NCBI RefSeq assembly: GCF_947502995.1
Contig: NZ_CANNBW010000004.1
Span: 62,001 to 126,000 of the forward strand
Direction: 5' to 3'
Source of the DNA: an uncultured Tenacibaculum sp.
GTDB lineage: Bacteria; Bacteroidota; Bacteroidia; Flavobacteriales; Flavobacteriaceae
Length of the DNA: 64,000 nt
This document shows, in pieces, positions 26,881 to 36,154 of the stretch. Position 1 is the stretch's first letter. The number at the start of each line of letters is the position of its first letter. A program made the position numbers and the translations under genes. The notes beneath the pieces were generated by a model. It was not told the origin of the DNA. It ran no database searches and saw nothing but the letters and a program-made list of their open reading frames with translations.

Positions 26881-28245
26881 CTATTTTAATTTTTTTAATT
26901 TACTCTTCTCAACTTTTTTTGAATCCTGTGGTTGGTAAAAGTTAGGAGGGAAGCTATTAAGTTGTCTCCATAATTCAAACCATATAGGAACATTATCTAA
27001 AAGTGCAATAGTTTTTGCTCCAGAACCAACACGAATTGCTGTTGGCCAAGGTTCAGCATCTTTATTTGGAGCTAATAAAACACGATACATACCGTTATCA
27101 CTAATAAAGTTTTCTATGGCTACAACTTTTGCTCCATAAGTACCATAAGAAACATTAGGCCATCCGCTAAAAACAATTGCCGGCCAGCCATCAAACTGTA
27201 CACGAACATCTTCGCCAATATGAACCAAAGGTAAATCTATAGGTCTTACATACATTTCTACAGCTAGTTCGTAGTTTGCAGGCATTATTCCAACCAATTG
27301 TTCACCTTCTTTAAAAGTTTCTCCAATACCAGATTTTATAGCTTTATTTATAAAACCATCTTGCGGGGCTGTAATGTAAAGTAAACTGCTTCTTTTAGTG
27401 TAATTTGCAACGCTTGTTTCTAATTTAGAAACTTGAACTTCAGTGTCTAAAGTTGCAGATTTAGCTGTGAATAAACTACTTCTGGCTTTAGCTAATTTAT
27501 CTTGATATGTAGCATTAAGGGTTGAAATAGCTAGTTTAGCATTAATAACATTATTTTGAGAAGTTAAATACTTGTTTTCTTGTGAAATTAATTTTGCATT
27601 TGCTTCTTGAAACTTAGCACGTTTTTCTTCAACATCTTTAACAGCTTTTAAACCTTCTTTTTGTAAGTTAACTACACGTTCTAATTGAATTTCTGCAATA
27701 CTTTGTTTAGTTTTTATAGCTTCTAAATCAATACTATCACTTTTAACTTTTAAATGAGCTTGAGTTAATTTATTTTTAGCTTGTTCCAATTTTAAAACTC
27801 TTTCATTTTGTAAAGCTTTAATCTGATTTTCAAGAGCTATAACTTTGTTTCTATATGCATCAATAGATTGTGTCTTTATGTTTAACTGATCTTGAGTTCT
27901 ACGTGCAAGTTGATTATCAAAGTATTCACTTTTAACTTCAGAAATTCTAAGTATCGTATCTCCTTCTTTTACAAAATCTCCTTCTTGAACGTACCATTGT
28001 TCTATTCTACCAGGAATTTGGGATTGTAAGGTTTGTGGTCTTTGATTCGGACGTAATGTGGTTACATTTCCTTTACTAGAAATATTTTGTGTCCACGGCA
28101 AAAACAAAATGATTAGAATAATTACTGAAAATACCAATAGAAATTGTTTAAATCGTTTATGATACTCTTTAGTAAAAATTTCTTTTCCTGATTTAAAAGT
28201 CGTTAAATCGACATTTGTTATTTTATTGTTAGAAATGTTTAGCAT
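26881..28245 (-). CDS. HlyD-family membrane-fusion adaptor
   Basis: A 454-residue periplasmic adaptor with one N-terminal membrane helix (about 37-56), a barrel-sandwich part (GRIEQWYVQEGDFVKEGDTI), a very long coiled coil (about 105-290) and the return lipoyl half (ITAPQDGFINKAIKSGIGE) followed by a beta-barrel. The long coiled coil suits contact with TolC-type channels. It is 5 bases downstream of the ABC gene and 5 upstream of the TolC gene, so the three make one export complex. Confidence 0.92.
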   Translation of the reverse strand: MLNISNNKITNVDLTTFKSGKEIFTKEYHKRFKQFLLVFSVIILIILFLPWTQNISSKGNVTTLRPNQRPQTLQSQIPGRIEQWYVQEGDFVKEGDTILRISEVKSEYFDNQLARRTQDQLNIKTQSIDAYRNKVIALENQIKALQNERVLKLEQAKNKLTQAHLKVKSDSIDLEAIKTKQSIAEIQLERVVNLQKEGLKAVKDVEEKRAKFQEANAKLISQENKYLTSQNNVINAKLAISTLNATYQDKLAKARSSLFTAKSATLDTEVQVSKLETSVANYTKRSSLLYITAPQDGFINKAIKSGIGETFKEGEQLVGIMPANYELAVEMYVRPIDLPLVHIGEDVRVQFDGWPAIVFSGWPNVSYGTYGAKVVAIENFISDNGMYRVLLAPNKDAEPWPTAIRVGSGAKTIALLDNVPIWFELWRQLNSFPPNFYQPQDSKKVEKSKLKKLK

Positions 28246-28250
28246 CTTTT

Positions 28251-29903
28251 TTATTTTTTAATTTGCCCTTTTTCTAAGACAATATGTTTATTACATTTAT
28301 CTTTCCAACAAGCATTACTACTTACTACTATTAAACTCCAAGGTCTTTCAGGAGAAGCCAAGAAGTTGATAATTCCTTTAGTTTCTTCTATTTGACATTG
28401 GTCTAACGGATCTTCTAAGATTAAAAGCTTAGGTTTAATTGTAATGGCTCTTGCTAGAATAATCTTTTTAGCAATGGTGAAAGCAACTTGTTTTCCTTCA
28501 GGTTTTATAACTGTATTTAGTCCTTTAGGTAATTGCTTAACAAATTCCGTTAACCCAACAACTTCCAAAACTTTATATATTTCTTCATCTGTAATACTAG
28601 TATTACCAAATGTTATATTTTCTCGAATTGTACCTTCAAAAGGAGTTTCTTCGGATAATGATAGTCCTAAAAGTGATCTATAATTATTAATGTGTAATCC
28701 TTGGATAGAAAGGTTATTTACATGTAAAAATCCTGATGTCGGTTCTATAACACCTGCTATTAATTGTAGTAAACTTGATTTACCAGAGCCACTTTCACCT
28801 TGTACTAATACACGGTCATTTTTGTTAATGGTGAATGATATATCACTTAAGATAGGTGTAGTTTTATTGGCTACTTTATATGAAGCATTTTGTAATTCAA
28901 TAGTAAGATCACCTTCAACAATTTCACCATTTTGACTTTCGATTGGCTTATCTACTACCTGACCTAGTTTTTCTATTGAAGTTAAAACATCATAAAAAGA
29001 CTCTAATCCAAGTATTAATTTTTCTACAGAGCTAATTACTAGTAAGACAATGATTTCTGCTGCAACGAACTGACCGATATTCATTTTTTGATTCAATACT
29101 AAAAATCCACCGATTAATAATAAACCAGCTGTTACCAGTACTTTAAAATTGATCATTAATATAAATTGGATTATTAGAATTTTGAAATGACTTTCTCTAG
29201 AATTTAAATACTTATTTACCAAAGCGTCATTTTTTTCTAAAGCCAAACTTGTTTTTCCAGAAAGCTTAAAGCTAACTACAGATCTTGCAACTTCTTGAAG
29301 CCAGTGTACAACCTTATATTTATTCTTAGATTCATCTAAACTTGTTTCGATACCTCTTTGAGCTGTTAGTTTAAATAATATATAAATAAGGATTAATAAT
29401 AACAGTCCGAATATGATAAAGAACGGATGATAAAATGATAATAATAACAACGCAAACATAATTTGCAGAAAAGCAGATGGTACGTCAATTAATATTTTAG
29501 ATAATCCTTTTTGTATCGTAAGAGTATCAAAAAACCTATTAGCTAATTCTGGTAAGTAATAGTTTCGTAATTCCTTCATTTTAATTTTTGGGAAGCGATA
29601 ACTTAATTCAAAAGAAGCTCTGGTAAAAATTCGTTGTTGAATAGTTTCAATAATACGCAGTTGCATAAGTTTTAAAACTCCAGAAAAAATCACTCCCATG
29701 GTAACTAAGACTACAAGAACAATCCACGAAGCAGAAACTTGTGCTCCTTGAATTAAGTTAATAATAGCTTGAATCCCTAATGGAAGAGATAAGGATACTA
29801 GTCCTTCAAATATGGCGTAATAAGAAATTTGGAAAATATCTTTGCGCTCTAGTTTTACTAAACCAAGGAAACGTCTCCAAGGTGTTAAAGATTTAGTTGT
29901 CAT
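28251..29903 (-). CDS. ABC transporter, fused membrane and (degenerate) ATPase domains
   Basis: A 550-residue half-transporter: about six membrane helices (residues 1-300) then a nucleotide-binding domain. Walker A is intact (GESGSGKSS), but the LSGGQ signature is replaced by a VAFTI-like stretch before AKKIILARAI, the Walker B end reads ILED-P rather than ILDEP, and the H-loop position reads VVSSNA. It lacks the C39 peptidase domain of bacteriocin exporters. These changes suggest weak or regulatory ATP hydrolysis. It works with the downstream HlyD and TolC proteins and overlaps the TetR gene upstream by 11 bases. Confidence 0.85.
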   Translation of the reverse strand: MTTKSLTPWRRFLGLVKLERKDIFQISYYAIFEGLVSLSLPLGIQAIINLIQGAQVSASWIVLVVLVTMGVIFSGVLKLMQLRIIETIQQRIFTRASFELSYRFPKIKMKELRNYYLPELANRFFDTLTIQKGLSKILIDVPSAFLQIMFALLLLSFYHPFFIIFGLLLLILIYILFKLTAQRGIETSLDESKNKYKVVHWLQEVARSVVSFKLSGKTSLALEKNDALVNKYLNSRESHFKILIIQFILMINFKVLVTAGLLLIGGFLVLNQKMNIGQFVAAEIIVLLVISSVEKLILGLESFYDVLTSIEKLGQVVDKPIESQNGEIVEGDLTIELQNASYKVANKTTPILSDISFTINKNDRVLVQGESGSGKSSLLQLIAGVIEPTSGFLHVNNLSIQGLHINNYRSLLGLSLSEETPFEGTIRENITFGNTSITDEEIYKVLEVVGLTEFVKQLPKGLNTVIKPEGKQVAFTIAKKIILARAITIKPKLLILEDPLDQCQIEETKGIINFLASPERPWSLIVVSSNACWKDKCNKHIVLEKGQIKK

Positions 29904-30573
29904 TTGTTAAGGTTTTTATTACTAAGTGTGAATAAAAATGTGTGGGTGTAACAGATTCGTTACAATTAGTAATAGATGTGAAATGTTGAGTCATAAACTG
30001 TTGATGTAATGCTCCTTCTGTAACAGAGCTAGCTAAACTTAAAGGAAATTCATAGCTACTATTGTACTCAGAGATCATATCAGCTAATCTTCTTACTACT
30101 CTTTTGTAAGGTAAAAAGTATCCTTGTTTATTTTCTGAATCAACACTTTTGGTTAAATAAGATTTAGAATTTTCGTTGATAATAATTTTGTTAAGTAAAA
30201 CTTCATTAATATGAGAGAAGTTTTGATCTTCTTTAGTTGTTCGTGTAACAATCTCTACAGCTTTTATCAGTTTTTCTTTGATGTCTTTAATGCTAAATGT
30301 CTCAATTACTAATTGATATTCTAACCATCTCCAGTACCAACAACTTAAATAAATTAATAGTTTGTGTTTACTTTCAAAATACCTGTATATAGAGCTTTCA
30401 TTAGAGCCGATTAACGATCCTAATTTTTTGAAATTAAAACTTTCAAAACCAATTTCATCGATCAAGATGATACTGTTTTGAACTATTTTTTTACCTAATT
30501 CAGAGGATTCTGGATTCTTCAAATAAATCCCTTCAGGCACCTCAACTTTAATGTTTGAAAGTAATTTATCCAT
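29893..30573 (-). CDS. TetR/AcrR-family regulator of the export operon
   Basis: A 226-residue regulator with an N-terminal helix-turn-helix (FNFKKLGSLIGSNESSIYRYF, about residues 42-62) and a helical effector domain. I chose the ATG at 30571-30573 (MDKLLSNIK) over a TTG seven codons upstream because that TTG falls inside the promoter's -7 box. The gene overlaps the ABC gene by 11 bases and leads the TetR-ABC-HlyD-TolC operon, so it likely controls its own operon through the palindrome at 30598-30614. Confidence 0.88.
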   Translation of the reverse strand: MDKLLSNIKVEVPEGIYLKNPESSELGKKIVQNSIILIDEIGFESFNFKKLGSLIGSNESSIYRYFESKHKLLIYLSCWYWRWLEYQLVIETFSIKDIKEKLIKAVEIVTRTTKEDQNFSHINEVLLNKIIINENSKSYLTKSVDSENKQGYFLPYKRVVRRLADMISEYNSSYEFPLSLASSVTEGALHQQFMTQHFTSITNCNESVTPTHFYSHLVIKTLTNDN

Positions 30574-30591
30574 TTTTAATTGTTTTGAATG

Positions 30592-30614
30592 CAAATATAA
30601 TAGTATTACTATTA
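30592..30614 (-). promoter_or_regulatory. Promoter and palindromic operator of the export operon
   Basis: On the minus strand TATATTTG (30592-30599) matches the -7 box. Touching it is a perfect palindrome TAATAGTA-T-TACTATTA (30598-30614), the likely binding site of the TetR protein. Confidence 0.7.
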
Positions 30615-30676
30615 AAATAAAGTTAAAAATATATTATTGTTTAATTATTTTATTTTTAAGTTAAACAAAATATAAG

Positions 30677-30684
30677 TATCTTTG
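30677..30684 (+). promoter_or_regulatory. -7 box of the photolyase-region operon
   Basis: TATCTTTG matches TAnnTTTG, 28 bases before the ATG at 30713. It is the only good promoter box I saw before the run of plus-strand genes at 30.7-41.7 kb. Confidence 0.55.
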
Positions 30685-30712
30685 AATAGGTAAAATTCAA
30701 TCGTACAATTTC

Positions 30713-31366
30713 ATGGCTAAAAAGAAAAATATAACTCAGTTAGATATTATTTCAATGTATATGGATTATGTGTTAGAGCATAATGAAGAACCTAAATCTG
30801 TATATAAATTCGCAAAAGAGAATAATTTTGAAGAACAATTGTTTTATAACAGTTTTGCTTCGTTTGAAGCAATTAAAAAATCAATATTCACAGTTTTCTT
30901 TGAAAATACACTAGCACTATTACACAAAAGTGAAGAGTTTGAAACTTTTGATGCGAGAAATCAATTATTAAGTTTTTACTTCACTTTTTTCGAAAATTTA
31001 ACTGCTAATAGAAGCTATGTGGTTTATGCTTTATCAGGACAAAGTAACAAGTTAAAAACTTTAAGTATACTTAACGGATTAAGAACTCATTTTAAAAAGT
31101 TTATCGATACACTCAATATTGAAAAACTAGAGTTAAAACAAGAACGTTTAGAAAAGTTTCAAGATAAAGCGATAAGTGAAAGTGCATGGATTCAGTTAAT
31201 AATGACAATGCAGTTTTGGTTAAATGATACATCGTCTTCTTTCGAGAAAACAGATGTGTTTATAGAGAAATCAGTTAATGCCAGTTTCGATGTGTTAAAT
31301 ATCGCTCCGGTAAAAAGTGTAATTGATTTCGGTAAATTTTTATTTAAAGAAAAGATGATGAAGTAA
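30713..31366 (+). CDS. TetR-like regulator heading the light/photodamage operon
   Basis: A 217-residue helical protein with a diverged N-terminal helix-turn-helix (about residues 10-55, SVYKFAKENNFEEQLFYNSF) and a TetR C-terminal-type domain. It ends three bases before the ABC1 kinase gene. Its position at the head of the operon suggests it senses a ligand and controls the operon; light-linked photolyase clusters in other bacteria are often under MerR-type B12 regulators, and none is present here. Confidence 0.7.
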   Translation: MAKKKNITQLDIISMYMDYVLEHNEEPKSVYKFAKENNFEEQLFYNSFASFEAIKKSIFTVFFENTLALLHKSEEFETFDARNQLLSFYFTFFENLTANRSYVVYALSGQSNKLKTLSILNGLRTHFKKFIDTLNIEKLELKQERLEKFQDKAISESAWIQLIMTMQFWLNDTSSSFEKTDVFIEKSVNASFDVLNIAPVKSVIDFGKFLFKEKMMK

Positions 31367-31369
31367 TTT

Positions 31370-32692
31370 ATGAAGACAATAGATAATATCCCCACTTCCA
31401 AAATTCAAAGAGCTTCTAAATTAGTGCAAACTGGTGCTAAAGTAGGAGTAAACTATTTAAAGTATTACGGAAGTAAATTGGTTAACGGAGAAGAAGAAGC
31501 TAAACAACAGTTAAATAAAGATAATGCTGAAGATATTTACAATGGATTAAAGCAGTTAAAAGGAAGTGCTTTAAAAGTTGCACAAATGTTAAGTATGGAA
31601 AAAGGAATTTTACCACAAGCTTATGTTGAGCAATTTTCTTTATCACAATTTTCAGTTCCGCCATTATCAGCACCTTTGGTTAAAAAGACATTTAAAAATT
31701 ATTTTGGAAAGTATCCAAGCGAACTTTTCGATAAATTTAATTTAAATGCTGTAAGTGGAGCAAGTATTGGTCAGGTTCATCTGGCTGAAAAAGATGGAAA
31801 TAAATACGCAGTTAAAATTCAATATCCAGGAGTTGCAGAGAGTATTTCTACTGATTTAGCTTTAGTGAAGCCTATTGCAATTAAAATGTTCAATATCCGT
31901 GGAAAGGATAGCGATAAATATTTTAAAGAGGTTGAAAATAAGTTAGTCGAAGAAACGAATTACATTTTAGAAGTAGAGCAAAGTCAGGCTATCGTAGATG
32001 CTTGTAAGCATATCAAAAATTTAAAATTTCCAAATTATTATAAAGAGTTTTCTTCAGATCGAATTATTACGATGGATTGGATGGATGGTGTTCATCTTTC
32101 TGAATTTACAAGTACTAATACAGATCAAGAGAAAGCGAATGAATTAGGTCAGGCTTTATGGGATTTTTATATGTATCAAATGCATATCATTAAAAAGGTT
32201 CATGCCGATCCACATCCTGGAAACTTCTTAGTTTCAAAAGATAATAATTTAATTGTGCTTGATTTTGGTTGTATGAAACAAGTTCCAGAGGAGTTTTACA
32301 AACCATATTTTGAGTTAGCAAAAAAGGAAAGTATTTCAGATCCTGTATTTTTTGAGAAAAAGCTTTATGAATTAGAGATTCTTAGAGAAGATGATAGTCC
32401 AGAAGAGTTAGCTTTCTTTAAAGAAATGTTCCATGAAATGTTGAGTTTATTCACACAGCCATTCAATACAAAAGAATTTGATTTCTCTGATGAAACTTTC
32501 TTCGGAAAAATCACTGATCTAGGAACAAAGTATGCTAAGAATACTGAGCTTAGAAATATGAATGGAAATAGAGGTTCTAAGCATTTTATTTACATCAACA
32601 GAACATTCTTCGGACTTTATAATCTAATGCACGATTTAAAAGCTAAGAATATTAAGATTAACAATTTCGAACAGTATAAAGATGTTTTTTAA
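31370..32692 (+). CDS. ABC1/UbiB/AarF-family atypical protein kinase
   Basis: A 440-residue kinase-like protein. It has the family's ASIGQVH motif, the ATP-anchoring lysine in YAVKIQYPG, the catalytic HADPHPGNFL and the metal-binding LDFGCMK. The inhibitory KxGQ motif reads KVAQ here, a Gly to Ala change. UbiB-type proteins support quinone or lipid biosynthesis and, in plastids, stress and light responses. The next gene overlaps its end by 11 bases, so expression is coupled. Confidence 0.9.
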   Translation: MKTIDNIPTSKIQRASKLVQTGAKVGVNYLKYYGSKLVNGEEEAKQQLNKDNAEDIYNGLKQLKGSALKVAQMLSMEKGILPQAYVEQFSLSQFSVPPLSAPLVKKTFKNYFGKYPSELFDKFNLNAVSGASIGQVHLAEKDGNKYAVKIQYPGVAESISTDLALVKPIAIKMFNIRGKDSDKYFKEVENKLVEETNYILEVEQSQAIVDACKHIKNLKFPNYYKEFSSDRIITMDWMDGVHLSEFTSTNTDQEKANELGQALWDFYMYQMHIIKKVHADPHPGNFLVSKDNNLIVLDFGCMKQVPEEFYKPYFELAKKESISDPVFFEKKLYELEILREDDSPEELAFFKEMFHEMLSLFTQPFNTKEFDFSDETFFGKITDLGTKYAKNTELRNMNGNRGSKHFIYINRTFFGLYNLMHDLKAKNIKINNFEQYKDVF

Positions 32693-33311
32693 AAAAGAGG
32701 ATATAAGTGGATTTGATCATATTTATAAGATCAACTTAATGAATAGTTTATCAGGCTATAAATCTGCAAACTTAATAGGAAGTATTTCTCCTAATGGTGA
32801 AGAAAATGTAGCTGTATTCAGTTCGATAGTTCACTTAGGGTCTAATCCACCGTTATTAGGATTTATTTTACGTCCTACAACTGTTCCGAGAAATACGTAT
32901 GAAAATATTAAAGAAACTGGTTTTTATACGGTAAATCATATTACAAAAAGAATCACAGAAGATGCGCATCATACATCTGCTAAATATGATAAAGGTGTTT
33001 CGGAATTTGAGATGACAAACTTAACACCAGAATATAAGAACAATTTTATAGCTCCTTTTGTACAAGAATCACCAGTACAAATAGGAATGAAATATGTTGA
33101 GGAGTATTACATCAAAGCAAATGATACAATTATGTTAGTTGGTGAAATTCAATTTTTTGATGTTGAAGATCATATGTTGCAAGAAGATGGATTTTTGAAT
33201 TTATCTAAAGGGAATGTGGCAACAATAAACGGACTTGATGGATATGCAATTCCGAATTTATTTACAAGATACGAATATCAGCGTCCAAAAAAGATAGTAG
33301 AAAAATTATAG
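32682..33311 (+). CDS. Flavin reductase-like FMN-binding protein
   Basis: A 209-residue protein of the flavin reductase (split beta-barrel) family, with SGYKSANLIGSISPNGEENVA near the start and GFILRPTTVPRNTYENI as the FMN-binding region. It could supply reduced flavin. It overlaps the ABC1 kinase gene by 11 bases and is followed after one base by the SDR gene. A supply of reduced flavin would suit three neighbouring FAD photolyases, but that link is inference. Confidence 0.85.
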   Translation: MFFKKEDISGFDHIYKINLMNSLSGYKSANLIGSISPNGEENVAVFSSIVHLGSNPPLLGFILRPTTVPRNTYENIKETGFYTVNHITKRITEDAHHTSAKYDKGVSEFEMTNLTPEYKNNFIAPFVQESPVQIGMKYVEEYYIKANDTIMLVGEIQFFDVEDHMLQEDGFLNLSKGNVATINGLDGYAIPNLFTRYEYQRPKKIVEKL

Positions 33312-33312
33312 A

Positions 33313-34734
33313 ATGAAGATTTTAATCACAGGTACAACAGGTTACATCGCAAAAAGATTAGTATTAAGGCTATTAGAAGATGGTCATCAACTAGTTTGTT
33401 GTGTCCGTGATTTAAATCGAATTCCAGACGAAATTGAATATAAAGACGGAATAGAATTTATAAAAGTAGATTTCTTAGAAGATAATTTAGAAGCTTTTCC
33501 TGAAGATATCAACGCTGCTTATTATTTAATTCATTCCATGTCTACGACAGCTACGAATTTTGAGGATTTAGAAAAAAAATGTGCTCAGAGTTTCAAATCG
33601 TTGATAGAAAAAACGAATTGTAAGCAGGTAGTTTATTTAAGCGGAATTGTAAATGATGATTCTTTATCTAAACATTTAAAATCTAGATTAGAAGTTGAAA
33701 AATCTTTGAAATCTAATCAATATGCTTTAACAACATTTCGAGCTGGAATTATAGTAGGAAGTGGAAGTGCTTCTTTTGAAATTATAAGAGACATTGTAGA
33801 GAAATTACCTTTAATGGTAACACCAAAATGGTTGAATACTCGAACACAACCTATAGCAATTAGAGATGTGTTAAGTTTTCTTGTGAATGGTTTAGATAAT
33901 AAAGAAGTCTACAACAAGTCATTTGATATTTGTGGACCAGAAATTCTTACTTATAAAGAAATGCTATTGCAATTTGCTAAAGTAAGAGGTTTAAAAAGAT
34001 ACATTTTTACTCTACCAGTTTTATCACCTAGAATGTCTTCGTATTGGCTGTATTTCGTGACTTCTACGTCATTTAATTTGGCAAAAGCATTAGTTGATAG
34101 TATGAAAGTTGAAGTGGTTGCAAAACCTAATAATATCAATGAAATATTAAAAGTGCAACCAATCCAATATAGACAAGCGGTTAGTTTAGCTTTTCAAAAA
34201 ATTAAGCAAAATGCAGTGGTGTCAAGTTGGAAAGATGCCATTAGTAGCGGCGTATTTAATGATCAATTAAACGATCATATTAATATTCCGCATTTTGGTT
34301 GTTTCAGAGATATAAGATCAAGAAAAATTGTAGATGAAAACTTTACAATAGATAAAATTTGGTCTATTGGAGGAGAAAACGGTTGGTACAGTTACAATTG
34401 GCTATGGCGTATTCGAGGTTATGTAGATAAGATTTTTGGAGGAGTAGGTTTACGAAGAGGAAGAACGCATAACACATACTTAGAACCAGGAGATCCGTTA
34501 GATTTTTGGAGAGTTTTATTAGCTGATAAAGAACAGAAACGTTTACTATTATTCGCTGAAATGAAACTTCCAGGTGAAGCTTGGTTAGAGTTTAAAATTG
34601 TAAAAAATCAACTATTTCAAAGAGCAGTATTTCGACCAAAAGGATTATTAGGAAGATTGTATTGGTATTCCGTTTTACCATTTCATGCTTTTGTTTTTAA
34701 AGGAATGATCAATGCCTTGGTATATCAGAAATGA
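33313..34734 (+). CDS. SDR-family NAD(P)-binding protein with DUF2867 domain
   Basis: A 473-residue protein. The N-terminal half is an extended/atypical SDR Rossmann domain ([20 protein letters not shown], residues 4-23), and the C-terminal half (about 300-473, with [20 protein letters not shown]) is the DUF2867 region. This combination often occurs beside photolyase genes in marine bacteria. It may act on a quinone, carotenoid or lipid substrate. Its stop overlaps the start of the DUF2256 gene (ATGA). Confidence 0.87.
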   Translation: MKILITGTTGYIAKRLVLRLLEDGHQLVCCVRDLNRIPDEIEYKDGIEFIKVDFLEDNLEAFPEDINAAYYLIHSMSTTATNFEDLEKKCAQSFKSLIEKTNCKQVVYLSGIVNDDSLSKHLKSRLEVEKSLKSNQYALTTFRAGIIVGSGSASFEIIRDIVEKLPLMVTPKWLNTRTQPIAIRDVLSFLVNGLDNKEVYNKSFDICGPEILTYKEMLLQFAKVRGLKRYIFTLPVLSPRMSSYWLYFVTSTSFNLAKALVDSMKVEVVAKPNNINEILKVQPIQYRQAVSLAFQKIKQNAVVSSWKDAISSGVFNDQLNDHINIPHFGCFRDIRSRKIVDENFTIDKIWSIGGENGWYSYNWLWRIRGYVDKIFGGVGLRRGRTHNTYLEPGDPLDFWRVLLADKEQKRLLLFAEMKLPGEAWLEFKIVKNQLFQRAVFRPKGLLGRLYWYSVLPFHAFVFKGMINALVYQK

Positions 34735-34874
34735 GAGGAGTAAAAAAACAACATTTACCCACTAAAATTTGTCCGGTTTGTGAACGACCATTTACATGGA
34801 GAAAAAAATGGGAAAAGAACTGGGAAAATGTAAAATATTGTAGTAAAAAATGCAGCAAGATAAAACAGCAATAG
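34731..34874 (+). CDS. DUF2256 small zinc-ribbon-like protein (47 residues)
   Basis: A very small gene starting at the ATG that overlaps the SDR stop (ATGA) and ending inside the cryptochrome gene (25-base overlap). The protein begins [20 protein letters not shown] and has C-x2-C and YCSKKCS cysteine pairs with the conserved FTWRKKW between them. DUF2256 proteins are nearly always encoded next to photolyase or cryptochrome genes; their job is not known. The two overlaps imply translational coupling with both neighbours. Confidence 0.85.
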   Translation: MRGVKKQHLPTKICPVCERPFTWRKKWEKNWENVKYCSKKCSKIKQQ

Positions 34875-36154
34875 TTTGGTTTACAAATACGCTAAGAACG
34901 CGTGATAATAAAGCTTTATATGAAGCAATTTCTAAATATAACAAAGTTATTGCTGTGTACTGTTTCGACAAATCTATGTTTCAAACTAAGCAATTTGGTT
35001 TTAAAAAAACAGAGAAATACAGAGCAAAATTTTTGATAGAATCAGTTACCGATTTATCAAACCAATTAAAAGAATTAAACGTACCTATTTATATACATCA
35101 TGAGCATCCGCATGTAATTTTACCATTGTTTTGTCTGACTCACAACGCGGGTGCTCTCCTTTATCAAAAAGAATTTACTCAAGAAGAAACATCAGAAATT
35201 AATCGTGTGGTAAAAAAACTTGGTGATACGATTCATGTTGAAAGTTTTTACGATCAATTTTTATATCATCCAGAAGATATTCCATTAGAAATAAAATCTA
35301 TTCCAGAGGTTTTTACTTTTTTCAGAAAAAAAGTAGAGAAATATGCTACAATTCGAGAAGAACTGATTCCAGTAGCAATGCCAAAAGAGAATTATCAGAC
35401 AAACGACACAAAAGTTCCAACTTTACAAGATTTAGGTTATAGCGATTTTGAAGTTCCAGTTAAAACTGCTTTTCCTTTTAAAGGAGGAGAAACTGCTGCT
35501 TTTGAGCGTTTAAATTCATATTTCTTTTCATCGAAAAAGTTATCGTATTACAAGAAAACTAGAAATGGTTTAATTGGAGTTGATTACAGTTCAAAATTCT
35601 CTTCTTGGTTGGCTCATGGTTGTATTTCAGCAAAGTCAATTTATTGGGAAGTAAAAAAATATGAAAAACAGTTCGGAAGTAATCAATCTACTTATTGGTT
35701 GATTTTTGAATTGATTTGGCGAGATTATTTTAAATATTTATCGCTGAAGCATGAAAATAATTTATTCAAGTTAGAAGGAATAAAGGAACTATCATATTCA
35801 TGGAAAAATAATGAAAGATTAATTCAAAATTGGATTAATGGCGAAACCAATGAACCTTTCGTAAATGCCAATATGATAGAGTTAAAAGAAACAGGTTGGA
35901 TGAGCAATAGAGGCCGACAAAATGTGGCTTCATATTTTGCAAAAGAACTGTTGTTAGATTGGAGAATTGGTGCGGCATATTTCGAAAGTATGCTAATAGA
36001 TTACGATGTTCATAGCAATTATGGAAATTGGCAGTATGTATCTGGCGTTGGAAATGATCCAAGAGATAGAAAGTTTAATGTACAACTACAAGCAGAACGA
36101 TATGATGCGAACGGCAAATATCAGCAAATGTGGTTACAACCAACCTTGTTCTAA
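34850..36154 (+). CDS. Cryptochrome DASH / photolyase family protein
   Basis: A 434-residue FAD photoreceptor of the DASH group. The N-terminal antenna-binding domain (about 1-130) starts [18 protein letters not shown]; the C-terminal FAD domain (about 200-430) contains [53 protein letters not shown] and [15 protein letters not shown], the DASH signature. DASH proteins repair pyrimidine dimers in single-stranded DNA or act in signalling. It overlaps DUF2256 upstream, and its TAA shares one base with the next ATG. Confidence 0.95.
   Translation: MQQDKTAIVWFTNTLRTRDNKALYEAISKYNKVIAVYCFDKSMFQTKQFGFKKTEKYRAKFLIESVTDLSNQLKELNVPIYIHHEHPHVILPLFCLTHNAGALLYQKEFTQEETSEINRVVKKLGDTIHVESFYDQFLYHPEDIPLEIKSIPEVFTFFRKKVEKYATIREELIPVAMPKENYQTNDTKVPTLQDLGYSDFEVPVKTAFPFKGGETAAFERLNSYFFSSKKLSYYKKTRNGLIGVDYSSKFSSWLAHGCISAKSIYWEVKKYEKQFGSNQSTYWLIFELIWRDYFKYLSLKHENNLFKLEGIKELSYSWKNNERLIQNWINGETNEPFVNANMIELKETGWMSNRGRQNVASYFAKELLLDWRIGAAYFESMLIDYDVHSNYGNWQYVSGVGNDPRDRKFNVQLQAERYDANGKYQQMWLQPTLF

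Noticed and set aside
30571..30594. TTG start at 30592-30594 for the TetR gene
   Set aside because: It falls in the TATATTTG promoter box; the ATG at 30571-30573 gives a normal leader and the usual protein start.
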